Assembly (NCBI RefSeq): GCF_003012345.1
Contig: NZ_PVRV01000019.1
Coordinates: 186,001-250,000, forward strand
Reading direction: 5' to 3'
DNA length: 64,000 nucleotides
Source: Phytohalomonas tamaricis
GTDB taxonomy: Bacteria; Pseudomonadota; Gammaproteobacteria; Pseudomonadales; Halomonadaceae
Part shown: piece by piece, positions 19,424-27,781 of the stretch
Numbering within the stretch: the stretch's first letter is position 1
Layout: each line of letters starts with the position of its first letter
Translations under genes and position numbers: made by a program
Notes under the pieces: model-generated
What the model was told of the DNA's origin: nothing
Databases searched by the model: none
Seen by the model: only the letters and a program-made list of their open reading frames with translations

Positions 19424-21933
19424 CACTGATGCCGCGCCATGCCTGGTCAAATAATGTCTCGCTATGGTATGGCGCAGTGACTGCTCTGCTGGCCGTGGGT
19501 ATCGCCTGGTTAGGGCTGTGGCAGCTTGAGTATTTTCCTGCCCTATTCGTGCCGGACAGCGGTCTGACCACATTCAAGATCAGCTACGAATGGGTACTGG
19601 CCCTCTTAAGTATCATCGCGGGCTATCGCCTACTGCATATCAAGAGCCTACCGAGCGGTATCAATACCCAGACGCTCGCCGCCGCCGCTTGGATAACCGC
19701 CCTCGCCAAGATCTGCTTTACGCTTTATAACAGTCCCTATGACGAGTTCAATGTCATCGGCCATATCTACAAGGCGATATCCTATGCACTCGTCTTCCAC
19801 GCCGTGTTCATTGCTCGCCTGCGCCAGCCCTACCGTCAACTCGAGAAGGTGCAGCACCAACTGGCGCAAACCGAACAACGCTGGAAATACGCGCTCGATG
19901 GCTCCGGCACTGGCGTCTGGGATCTTGATATTGTCCACCACCACCTTTTCGTCTCCGACCAGCTGATCGATATGCTCGGCTATCGCCCTGACGAACTAGG
20001 AAAAGACTCACGCGAGTGGTGGGATCTGATCCACCCCGACGATCTTGACAGCGTCAAGGCCAGCTTAGACGCACATCTGCGGGGCGATATTCCCGAGTGG
20101 CATGTAGAGCACCGCATTTTATTGCGCAACGGTCATTGGCGCTGGGTAATGACCCACGGCAGCGTCATGGAACGTGACCAGGAAGGTAATCCACTGCGCA
20201 TGTTGGGCACTCAGATCAACATCCAGAAGCGCAAGGAACAGGAACAACTTCTACTGTCCAACAAGGCACGATTGCGCGCTATCTTCGACGCCGCACCGCT
20301 GGGCATGGTATTGATGAATGATGAAGGCACCATACTCGGTCATAATGCCATGCTGCCAGCGCTGATCGGCTCCAGTGAAATAATGCTGGAAGGTAGCAAC
20401 CTGTGGCAGTGGGTCATCGCGGACGATGCAGCGGCTGCCCGTGCGGATTGGCAGACCTTCCTTGACAAGGTTCGCGATGCGTCGCAGCTCACGGACTTTC
20501 ATAAGGAATACCGCCTCGAATGCAGCGGCAATGGCCAGCGCTGGATGGAATGGATTGTTACACCGCTGCCCAGTGAGCGACTTTACCTTGGCTTGATTGA
20601 AGACATCGACGCCCGGAGACATTCAGCCGAACTTCTCGAAGAAAACGCTCAGCTCTATCGCAGCATTTTTGAAAGTAACAACGTCATCAAGCTGTTGGTC
20701 GATCCGCACAGTGGGGAAATTATTGATGCCAACACTGCCGCTGCGGACTATTACGGCTATTCACTCGAAGCGCTCAAGCGCCGGAATATGTCCACTCTGA
20801 GAAGCACGAGGGCAACCCCATTACAGGAGCGCCTTGCACAGATCAGGCAATCCACTGCTGTACACCACTCCGAAAGTTGTCATCGGCTGGCCGACGGCAC
20901 ATTGCGTGATGTTGAGGTGTTCACCGGCCCGGTCGTACTGGGTGGAAAGAACGTGCTGTACAGCATCGTTCACGATATTACCGATCGCAAGCAGGCCGAG
21001 CAGGCCGAGCAGGCACTCAATCTTGTCAACATGCGCCTGCAGCGCCAAAGCGAAAGTCGCCAGCACCTCAACCAGCTCGGCGTACTGCTTCATGAAGCAG
21101 AAGAACCTGATGACATTGTTGCTCTGCTCAAGGAACACCTGCCCTCCTGCTTCGACGGAGCCCAAGGGGAGTTGCTGCTGACGCTTGAGGAATTTTCCTA
21201 TGAGCCGGTGAGCATTGCCTGGGGAGAAGACTCGTGGGACATGACGCCCTTCCGCCACGTCGAGGCGCTGCGCGTCGGCGCCGCTACGTTGGGCCAGTTG
21301 ACAATCACGGCCTCACTCAATGGCGCCGAGGAGTGTGAACGCTTCGAACAGCTCGCCAGTGAATGTGCCAAGATGATCGCACTGATGCTGGTCAATCTAC
21401 GCCTGCGCCGCCAACTGACCCGCCAGGCGTATCGCGACGCTCTGACAGGACTCTACAATCGTCGCCATCTCAATGTTGAGTTGCCGATCTTGCTCGCCAA
21501 AGCCAGCGCGGAGATGCCACTGTCACTGGCGCTGCTCGACCTTGATCATTTCAAGCGTCTCAACGATACCTACGGTCATGATATCGGCGACGAGGTGCTG
21601 AAAGCTCTGGCGCACATCCTTGAGAACTCACTACGTTCAAGTGACATCGCCTGCCGTTACGGCGGCGAGGAGTTCGTGGTCGTCATGCCCGGCGCCAACG
21701 CCGAGATCGCCTTGAATCGTCTCAATCACATCCTTAAATCACTGTCAGCATGGCACTTTGATGCTAACGGTGAACGCATCGAACATCTGACCTTCTCGGC
21801 CGGCCTGATTGAGGCACCCCGTCAGGGCTCACATGTATCCAGCCTGATTGAGCACGCCGACCGTGCCCTCTACGCGGCCAAGCATGCTGGACGCGGACGT
21901 GTAGTTTGCGTTAGCGAGATACCCGCCTTGTAA
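19414..21933 (+). CDS. Sensor diguanylate cyclase, MASE3 (partial)-PAS-PAS-PAS-GGDEF
   Basis: An 839-residue frame holding the rest of a MASE3 membrane domain (about residues 1-140), three PAS domains (about 150-275, 285-405 and 410-535), a GAF-like linker (about 555-665) and a GGDEF domain (about 670-839). The active-site motif is GGEEF (750-754). RSSD (741-744), five residues before it, is the inhibitory c-di-GMP site. The enzyme should make cyclic di-GMP in response to signals at the membrane or PAS domains. DALTGLYNRRHL and LDLDHFKRLNDTYGHDIGD are intact, so the catalytic part appears functional. The TTG start at 19414 overlaps the N-terminal fragment and is probably not a real start; see the frameshift note. 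Confidence 0.85.
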   Translation: MSLTLMPRHAWSNNVSLWYGAVTALLAVGIAWLGLWQLEYFPALFVPDSGLTTFKISYEWVLALLSIIAGYRLLHIKSLPSGINTQTLAAAAWITALAKICFTLYNSPYDEFNVIGHIYKAISYALVFHAVFIARLRQPYRQLEKVQHQLAQTEQRWKYALDGSGTGVWDLDIVHHHLFVSDQLIDMLGYRPDELGKDSREWWDLIHPDDLDSVKASLDAHLRGDIPEWHVEHRILLRNGHWRWVMTHGSVMERDQEGNPLRMLGTQINIQKRKEQEQLLLSNKARLRAIFDAAPLGMVLMNDEGTILGHNAMLPALIGSSEIMLEGSNLWQWVIADDAAAARADWQTFLDKVRDASQLTDFHKEYRLECSGNGQRWMEWIVTPLPSERLYLGLIEDIDARRHSAELLEENAQLYRSIFESNNVIKLLVDPHSGEIIDANTAAADYYGYSLEALKRRNMSTLRSTRATPLQERLAQIRQSTAVHHSESCHRLADGTLRDVEVFTGPVVLGGKNVLYSIVHDITDRKQAEQAEQALNLVNMRLQRQSESRQHLNQLGVLLHEAEEPDDIVALLKEHLPSCFDGAQGELLLTLEEFSYEPVSIAWGEDSWDMTPFRHVEALRVGAATLGQLTITASLNGAEECERFEQLASECAKMIALMLVNLRLRRQLTRQAYRDALTGLYNRRHLNVELPILLAKASAEMPLSLALLDLDHFKRLNDTYGHDIGDEVLKALAHILENSLRSSDIACRYGGEEFVVVMPGANAEIALNRLNHILKSLSAWHFDANGERIEHLTFSAGLIEAPRQGSHVSSLIEHADRALYAAKHAGRGRVVCVSEIPAL

Positions 21934-21967
21934 CGCCACATCTCGCTTTGCACGTTCTAAAACATAA

Positions 21968-21993
21968 AAACCGCCTGCAGCGGCAGACGGTTT
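21968..21993. terminator. Two-way terminator hairpin
   Basis: AAACCG-C-CTGC and GCAG-A-CGGTTT pair around a 4-nt loop, with one mismatch. A run of five A before the stem gives a T-run on the minus strand. It separates the cyclase gene from the convergent DUF2171-like gene. Confidence 0.7.
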
Positions 21994-22030
21994 ATGGAAC
22001 TAATCGCTTTATCAATAAGCTGTCAGTAGA

Positions 22031-22348
22031 TCATACCGGCTTATCAGGACGATAGGCGGGAGGATCACTGGCAGGAAAGCTCTCGTCGGAAGCCTCGTCA
22101 ACCTTATCTTTACTGCCCAGATCAAGGCTTGGATCGACACGTTGGATACGTGACTGTTCATCCGAACCTTCTTCAGCAACCATTACACCGTCATCCTGCT
22201 CACGCACGATACTCATGGGTATCCAGCGATGCTGACCGTCGTCATTGACGACTTTCATGTAATTGGAATCAGGCGCTTCAACCACCTTACCAATGCGCGT
22301 GCCATCAGGCGTTCTGATCTCAACGCCAACCTTTGACTCGCCTGTCAT
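22031..22348 (-). CDS. DUF2171-like (PRC-barrel-like) small protein
   Basis: A 105-residue cytoplasmic protein. The N-terminal 50 residues (VGVEIRTPDGTRIGKVVEAP, YMKVVNDDG, RWIPMSIV) resemble the DUF2171/PRC-barrel fold. The acidic C-terminus carries VDEASDESFPASDPPAY, a motif found at the end of many small stress-associated proteins in proteobacteria. Function is unknown. It converges on the cyclase gene and its start is preceded by AAGGAGAAGCG. Confidence 0.8.
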   Translation of the reverse strand: MTGESKVGVEIRTPDGTRIGKVVEAPDSNYMKVVNDDGQHRWIPMSIVREQDDGVMVAEEGSDEQSRIQRVDPSLDLGSKDKVDEASDESFPASDPPAYRPDKPV

Positions 22349-22668
22349 AACGCTTCTCCTTGATCAGTGGTAAGACGTGATGCGCTACGGTGGCACATCC
22401 TAAACAATTGTTATCTCCTGCTACCCTAGTGTAGACCAGGAGTCGAATATTCCTGTCTTTACTCTAGTCTATTCACGACATATGCCAATCTGTTGCGCAA
22501 GATGGACACCTTGGCCCCAACGGGCGTGCGCGCTTACTCATCACGCACTATTCTCTGGGAAGCCTTGTAGCAATCCTTCTCTAACTTTAAAGATTGTCAT
22601 TTAACAGAGGCATTTCAAGGCGAGGAACGCCTTTACGTCATCAAGATGCTTTTAAAGGAGCAAGCGCA
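22349..22668. other. 320-bp divergent intergenic region
   Basis: It lies between the DUF2171-like gene (minus strand) and pncC (plus strand) and should carry both promoters. No gene or clear dyad was found. The final bases hold the AAAGGAG ribosome site of pncC. Confidence 0.5.
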
Positions 22669-23181
22669 ATGGATATGCAAGACATCATCACGTTCATGGA
22701 AGACAATGAGATCATTCTGGCCACTGCAGAATCCTGTACCGCAGGATTGATCGTATCGGAAATTGCCAGCATTCCAGGCACCGGGCAACTGCTGGACACG
22801 GGCCTTGCGGTCTATTCACCCGAAGCCAAAAACCGCTATCTCGGCGTCAGTTTCGACACCATTGAAAAGTACAACCTGACCAGCGAAGAAGTGGCGATCG
22901 AGATGGCCCGTGGCGCGCTCAAGAACAGCGGCGCCAATCTCACGATTTCCAATACCGGCATTGCCGGCCCCGGCTCAGGCGATGGCGATATTCCCGTTGG
23001 AACGGTCTGCTTTGCCTGGGCCTTCAAGCAGGAGGGCGAACCTGAGGTGTTCAGCGAAACCAAACGTTTCGATGGTGATCGCAACGAGGTACGTCTCGCC
23101 GCAGCCCACTACAGCCTGGAGCGGATTCCCGCCTATTACGCACAGTTGACCAGCAAGCCACCGGCAGCCAAGAATCCTTGA
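22669..23181 (+). CDS. pncC: Nicotinamide-nucleotide amidohydrolase (CinA C-terminal domain)
   Basis: A 170-residue cytoplasmic enzyme that deamidates nicotinamide mononucleotide to nicotinic acid mononucleotide in NAD recycling. Family marks are LATAESCTAGLIVSEIASIPG, NTGIAGPGSGDGDIPVGTV and the C-terminal helix. ATG 22669 is preceded by AAAGGAG at 8 bp; the frame opens 25 codons earlier, but those residues have no family match. The N-terminal CinA domain is absent, as in PncC. recA is not next to it, unlike in many relatives. Confidence 0.93.
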   Translation: MDMQDIITFMEDNEIILATAESCTAGLIVSEIASIPGTGQLLDTGLAVYSPEAKNRYLGVSFDTIEKYNLTSEEVAIEMARGALKNSGANLTISNTGIAGPGSGDGDIPVGTVCFAWAFKQEGEPEVFSETKRFDGDRNEVRLAAAHYSLERIPAYYAQLTSKPPAAKNP

Positions 23182-23254
23182 AGCTGAAGTTGTATTAAAG
23201 CAATACATCAAACATAAACCGGCCTGATCCGGTGTCCTGTTGTCTTACTAACAG

Positions 23255-23275
23255 CACTAGGCGTTGCGCCTAGTG
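23255..23275. repeat. Perfect 9-bp inverted repeat
   Basis: CACTAGGCG and CGCCTAGTG flank a 3-nt loop, followed by another partial copy (CCTAGCG). It lies 74 bp after pncC and may be its terminator, though no T-run follows. Confidence 0.45.
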
Positions 23276-23441
23276 CCTAGCGTTTATATCTATTCCTGGC
23301 CTTTTCAGGTGCCCCGCTATCCGCGTTCGTTCCCATGTTAGTTGATACTATCTCTGAATATTTCATGATCATGTCACTGCTCTGCTCAAATCAGTACTGT
23401 TCCGCTACGCTTAGCAGTAACTCATCTCGCAAGGAGGCTCG

Positions 23442-24539
23442 ATGAATAATGCCCAGGGCCGAAAACAACAGAGCCCTTCTTCAACCGACGACGCGCTACA
23501 CCGTGATTCGCTAGGAGGCCAGCGCCGTCGTCGCAGTGAACGCTACGCACCACCGCCAGTGTCACCTCAGCGCGAACGTGCCCATCTGATATGGGATTTC
23601 TTTATCATCGCCCTGGTAGCCATCAACCTGGCGCTGATTGTGTTTGATGCCCTCTATGCACTGACGCCACTGCCGCGTCTGATGGAGGCGATCTCGCCGG
23701 CCATGAACGCTGCTTATAATGACTATGTTCATGCCAACTTCTTCACTATCGATCTGTGCTTCGTCGCGATCTTTGCGCTCGATGTCCTTGTCAGCTGGGC
23801 GGTAGCCATTGCTGAGAAGCGCTATCATCGCTGGTTCTTTTATCCTTTCGTGCATTGGTACGACGTGCTGGGCTGCATTCCGCTGGCTGGTTTCCGCATT
23901 CTGCGTGTTCTGCGCGTGATCGGCCTGATCGTACGCTTGCAGCGCTCCGGCCTGATCGATATCCGCCAGTGGGCGATCTACGATTTCTGCGACAAGTATT
24001 ATCAGATCCTGCTCGAAGAGCTGTCTGATCGGGTCATGGTCAAGGCGCTGACTACCGCGCAGGAAGAGATTGGCGACAATGGCCAACTGACGGCACGTAT
24101 TACCCAGGATGTCTTTTTGCCGCGCAAGGAGCGGCTGATTGAGGATATCTCGCAGCGTCTGCAAGGCATGATCGACCACAGCTATTACCATAACCGCCAA
24201 CAGATCAATGACTATCTGGGCGATCTGGTTCATAACGCCATACACGAAAATCCGGAAATTCGACGCATCAAACGCATGCCGTTTGGAGACAGCATTGTGC
24301 AGACCATGGACAGTGCGCTTAATGATGTTATCCGCCGCACGCTGCATGAAGTGGTGGAAGGCATGCACACGCCCGGGTTCAAGCAAATGACCTCCAGCCT
24401 GGCCGACAGCGGCTTCGATGCGCTGCTCAGTAACAATGCTCACGCCAATGCTGAAATCGAGCGGGCCCTGGTGGATACGCTTGAAGCCATCAAGGCGCAG
24501 GTTCAGGTACGGCGCTGGCGGGAGCGTTACGACGAATAA
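23442..24539 (+). CDS. Voltage-sensor-like ion transporter domain protein, no pore domain
   Basis: A 365-residue inner-membrane protein. After a basic, proline-rich N-terminus come two or three helices (WDFFIIALVAINLALIVFDA, FFTIDLCFVAIFALDVLVSW), then WYDVLGCIPLAGFRILRVLR and VIGLIVRLQR, in which arginines recur every third residue as in the S4 helix of voltage sensors. The S5-pore-S6 region of a channel is missing; about 190 mostly helical residues follow instead (from DIRQWAIYDFCDKYYQIL), probably cytoplasmic. Proteins of this type are usually annotated as ion transporters. The role is unknown. GGAGG stands 7 bp before the ATG. Confidence 0.78.
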   Translation: MNNAQGRKQQSPSSTDDALHRDSLGGQRRRRSERYAPPPVSPQRERAHLIWDFFIIALVAINLALIVFDALYALTPLPRLMEAISPAMNAAYNDYVHANFFTIDLCFVAIFALDVLVSWAVAIAEKRYHRWFFYPFVHWYDVLGCIPLAGFRILRVLRVIGLIVRLQRSGLIDIRQWAIYDFCDKYYQILLEELSDRVMVKALTTAQEEIGDNGQLTARITQDVFLPRKERLIEDISQRLQGMIDHSYYHNRQQINDYLGDLVHNAIHENPEIRRIKRMPFGDSIVQTMDSALNDVIRRTLHEVVEGMHTPGFKQMTSSLADSGFDALLSNNAHANAEIERALVDTLEAIKAQVQVRRWRERYDE

Positions 24540-24684
24540 GAAGGGCAGCGGTCTTCTTCATGAATAATCTGAATGTTCAGCATGAGCACGTTGCAAACAG
24601 CTCATAAGCAATAAGCGTTATAGTGACGCCACATTCCAGCGCCTAAAGGCGCTCCCCTTATTTTAATGTCCGTTGGAGTTCTCC

Positions 24685-25791
24685 ATGGCGAAAGTTAATC
24701 CTCCGTTTCGTGCCGACCACGTTGGCAGTTTCCTGCGCCCCGCCGAGCTGCTCGAAGCGCGTAGCCGCTTCGCCAAGGGCGAAATTGATGCTCAAGCGCT
24801 GCGTGCCGTCGAAGACGAAGCAATCGCTCATATAGTCAAGCAGCAGGAAGCCGCCGGGCTCAAGAGCATCACCGACGGTGAGTTCCGTCGCGAATACTTC
24901 CACCTCGACTTCCTGCAAAAGCTCGATGGCGTGACCGTCACCGGGTACATCGGTGACAAGAAGGCCACCGACGGCTTCTCACCGCCGCAGCTCTCGGTAA
25001 CCGGCAAGCTCAAGCACGCCCGCCCGATTCAGGTCGATGACTTCAATTTCCTCAAGTCACAGGTCAGCGAAGGCTCCGTGCCCAAGGTCACGATCCCGTC
25101 ACCGACCATGGTTCACTTCCGCGGTGGCCGCGCCTCGATCGATATTGAGTCCTATCCTGACATGGATGAGTTCTTCGAGGATCTAGCCCAGTGCTACCGT
25201 GACGAGATTGACGCGCTCTATCAGGCCGGCTGCCGTTACCTGCAGCTTGACGACACCAACCTCGCCTACCTGTGCGACCCCAAGATGCGTGAGGCGGCCG
25301 TCGAGCGCGGAGAAGACATCAATGCACTGCCACGCCGCTACGCCGAGCTGATCAACGCTGCCATCGATGGTCGCCCGAACGATCTGACCGTTGCCATTCA
25401 CCTCTGTCGTGGCAACTTCAAGAGCCAGTGGTTTGCTGAAGGCGGCTACGAGCCGGTCGCCGAGGTGCTATTCAACGAGCTGAACGTTGACGCCTACTTC
25501 CTTGAATATGATGACGAACGCTCTGGCGACTTCGCGCCACTGCGCTTCGTGCCGAAGAACAAGACCATCGTCCTCGGCGTGATCTCCTCAAAGATCGCCG
25601 AGCTCGAAAGCAAGGAAGCGATCAAGACGCGCATTGACGAAGCAGCCCAGTACATGCCGCGCGAGCAAATGTGCCTGAGCCCGCAGTGCGGCTTCTCCAG
25701 TACCGTACACGGCAATGACATCACCCCTGATGACCAGTGGGCCAAGCTCGGCCTCGCTGTCGATATTGCCCGCGAAGTATGGGGTGACTAA
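24685..25791 (+). CDS. MetE-family 5-methyltetrahydropteroyltriglutamate-homocysteine methyltransferase-like protein (YxjG type)
   Basis: A 368-residue enzyme homologous to the C-terminal half of cobalamin-independent methionine synthase (about 750 residues). The start motif RADHVGSFLRP, ITDGEFRREYFHLDFL and YLQLDDTNLAYLCD match. Zinc ligands are present in IHLCRGN (His and Cys) and SPQCGFSS (Cys), so a methyl or alkyl transfer onto a thiol is likely. The short form YxjG/YxjH has roles in methionine or related sulphur metabolism. The exact substrate is not certain. ATG 24685 has GGAG at 6 bp; the frame opens four codons earlier at a TTG. Confidence 0.9.
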   Translation: MAKVNPPFRADHVGSFLRPAELLEARSRFAKGEIDAQALRAVEDEAIAHIVKQQEAAGLKSITDGEFRREYFHLDFLQKLDGVTVTGYIGDKKATDGFSPPQLSVTGKLKHARPIQVDDFNFLKSQVSEGSVPKVTIPSPTMVHFRGGRASIDIESYPDMDEFFEDLAQCYRDEIDALYQAGCRYLQLDDTNLAYLCDPKMREAAVERGEDINALPRRYAELINAAIDGRPNDLTVAIHLCRGNFKSQWFAEGGYEPVAEVLFNELNVDAYFLEYDDERSGDFAPLRFVPKNKTIVLGVISSKIAELESKEAIKTRIDEAAQYMPREQMCLSPQCGFSSTVHGNDITPDDQWAKLGLAVDIAREVWGD

Positions 25792-25815
25792 GCGTCCGTT
25801 AAGTCACTGACGTAT

Positions 25816-25845
25816 AAGGCCACGCCATCATGGCGTGGCCTTTTT
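25816..25845. terminator. Strong terminator
   Basis: A perfect 12-bp stem (AAGGCCACGCCA with TGGCGTGGCCTT) around a 3-nt loop, then a T-run on the plus strand. It ends the methyltransferase transcript and stands before the convergent gene at 25856. Confidence 0.92.
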
Positions 25846-25855
25846 CTTGCACTGC

Positions 25856-26878
25856 TTATTCTTCGAACGTCAGCACCGTATAAAGCGCTTCATTAGCGTA
25901 GCGTTCGTCACGCTCGAGTATCTTGCCCAGGCGCATTTCCCGATCGTTGTCATAGACGACAAACAGCTGCCGGGCATCAAGCACGGCTAGACCCTCGGCC
26001 TTATGTTCGAACTCCAGTGCACCGCCCTGCTCATCTTCTATCAGGCTGGGCGCTCGGCCAGCAGCAAAATCGTCAAGCGACACTACCCACAGATAGCCAC
26101 CGATAACCTCGTCACTCTCGAAACTGGTCAACAAGTAGAGCTGCTGGTTATAGGCATCGTATTCCAGACTCGACAGCCCACACTCGTAACGTACCGCCGG
26201 GAATGCGCCGGGATCGAAAGAATAATAGTGACGAAATTCGTCGAGAAAGGTCAGCTCACCGTGTTCATCAATGCGGTAATGCGCGCCGACAACGTCACAG
26301 ACGTAATTGAAATCCGCATACGTCTGCCCCGCTTCACGTACGCCGAACAGCAGCAGACCATCACCTTGCTCGGCGGGAATCGCGGCCAACCCCTCGATCT
26401 TGTAGTACGGCGTACCGAGAACAGCGTTTAGACGCGCTCTCAGCCCGATCGAGCCCTGCTCGTGGCCACCCGACTCGGCCACACGCGCCCGTTCGGGCTG
26501 ATCGACCGGCCAGACCAGCAGGTTGTTGTAATGGTTCATCTCGCTGGTGGCGTGATGGATACGGTCAAACCCCGTAGTCGCCAGTATGTAACGCTCATCA
26601 ACGGTAAGTGCAAAATCTTCATACTTGGTCGCCTGCCGGATCACGTCGGCGGTAAAGTACTCGGCCTTCGACTCGTCGGGCCCCTCCGGCGTATAGGGCA
26701 ATGCAAACACCGCCGAACGATGTGCACCGGGGATCGGCTTGTCGCTGGCAAGTATCAGCCGCCCACCGACATAGACCACCGCTGAAATTTCGGCGTTGAC
26801 CAGCTCACCAGCCGAATCGGTCAAACCGTGAGGAAAGCAGCAGATGGCGCCCTGTGAGACGATATGTGCACGCGACAT
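25856..26878 (-). CDS. Uncharacterised protein, possible beta-propeller
   Basis: A 340-residue protein without signal peptide. It has repeated strand-rich blocks with aromatic and acidic ends (RLILASDKPIPGAHR, YILATTGFDRIHHA, LYLLTSFESDEVIGGYLWVV, LFVVYDNDREMRLGKIL), suggestive of a propeller or phytase-like fold. I do not recognise a catalytic motif. The start has TAAGGAG at 7 bp. It precedes the SDR gene on the opposite side with a 50-bp gap, both on the minus strand. Confidence 0.7.
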   Translation of the reverse strand: MSRAHIVSQGAICCFPHGLTDSAGELVNAEISAVVYVGGRLILASDKPIPGAHRSAVFALPYTPEGPDESKAEYFTADVIRQATKYEDFALTVDERYILATTGFDRIHHATSEMNHYNNLLVWPVDQPERARVAESGGHEQGSIGLRARLNAVLGTPYYKIEGLAAIPAEQGDGLLLFGVREAGQTYADFNYVCDVVGAHYRIDEHGELTFLDEFRHYYSFDPGAFPAVRYECGLSSLEYDAYNQQLYLLTSFESDEVIGGYLWVVSLDDFAAGRAPSLIEDEQGGALEFEHKAEGLAVLDARQLFVVYDNDREMRLGKILERDERYANEALYTVLTFEE

Positions 26879-26928
26879 TATGGCTCCTTACGGTAAAGAA
26901 AAAGACAAAGGTGCAGGACGGTTCGTCC

Positions 26929-27753
26929 CTATCGGCGCAGCCCGAAATGGCGCTTGAGCAGTGCCTCCCGTAACGCCATCGGTAGTAGCCGCTCCAGCAG
27001 CGGAATCAGCTGTCCACCTCGACCAACCTTGACCACCCGCCGGCGCGGCGTCTGCTCGACGGCGTTCAAGACCGTATGCGCCATCGCGCTGGCCGGCGTC
27101 GAGGAAAACGCATTGGAGGAATTTGCGCGCTGCTCGATACGCTCACGCCAGGCCCGCCACGGCGAATCGTCATGCAACCGTGTGCCGAGCCCCGCCCGCG
27201 CACTCTGCCCAAAGCGCGTCGCCACCGCGCCGGGCTGGACAACGATGACATCAACACCGAACGGCGCCAGTTCCATGCGCATCGCTTCTGAAAGCCGATG
27301 CAGCGCCGCCTTGGAGGCGCAGTAGACACCACCAAACGGCGATGCCATTAACCCGGCAACGCTGCCCAGATTGACGATCACGCCGCGGCGTTTACGCAGT
27401 AGCGGCAGGCAGGCGCGAGCCAGCATCAGCGGTGCAAACACGTTAGTTTCGAACTGCGCGCGCAGCGTATCGCGATCGAAGTCGAGCGCTGGGCCCATTG
27501 CGCCGAAACCGGCGTTGTTGATCAATACATCAAGTCCGCCCGCCTCGGCCGTGAGCCGTTCAGCCAGTTGTGTAATAGCATCATCATCAGTGACATCGAG
27601 CGCGCAGACATCGAAGCCGGCCGCCGCGAGTTCAGCAAGATCTTCGTTGCGACGCGCCGTGGCGAAGACGCGATAGCCTGCGCCGTAAAATGCGTCAGCC
27701 AAGGCGCGGCCGATGCCGCTGGAACAGCCAGTGATCAGTACAGTCCGGGACAT
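26929..27753 (-). CDS. Short-chain dehydrogenase/reductase
   Basis: A 274-residue NAD(P)-dependent oxidoreductase of the classical SDR family. Cofactor motif TGCSSGIG, NNAG in VLINNAGFGAMG, the catalytic serine in LGSVAGL and YCASK (Tyr and Lys) are all present. The C-terminal extension (RRRVVKVGRGGQLIPLLERL) is typical of the SDR-type YbbO/retinol-like group. Substrate unknown. It is downstream of the MocR regulator on the same strand (28 bp), so it may be co-transcribed with it. Confidence 0.92.
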   Translation of the reverse strand: MSRTVLITGCSSGIGRALADAFYGAGYRVFATARRNEDLAELAAAGFDVCALDVTDDDAITQLAERLTAEAGGLDVLINNAGFGAMGPALDFDRDTLRAQFETNVFAPLMLARACLPLLRKRRGVIVNLGSVAGLMASPFGGVYCASKAALHRLSEAMRMELAPFGVDVIVVQPGAVATRFGQSARAGLGTRLHDDSPWRAWRERIEQRANSSNAFSSTPASAMAHTVLNAVEQTPRRRVVKVGRGGQLIPLLERLLPMALREALLKRHFGLRR

Positions 27754-27781
27754 CTCATCTCCTTGGGCTATTTCACAGCAT

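Noticed and set aside
23562-24443. 293-codon minus-strand frame opposite the voltage-sensor-like gene
   Set aside because: The plus-strand gene has a ribosome site and helix pattern; the reverse frame shows no motif.
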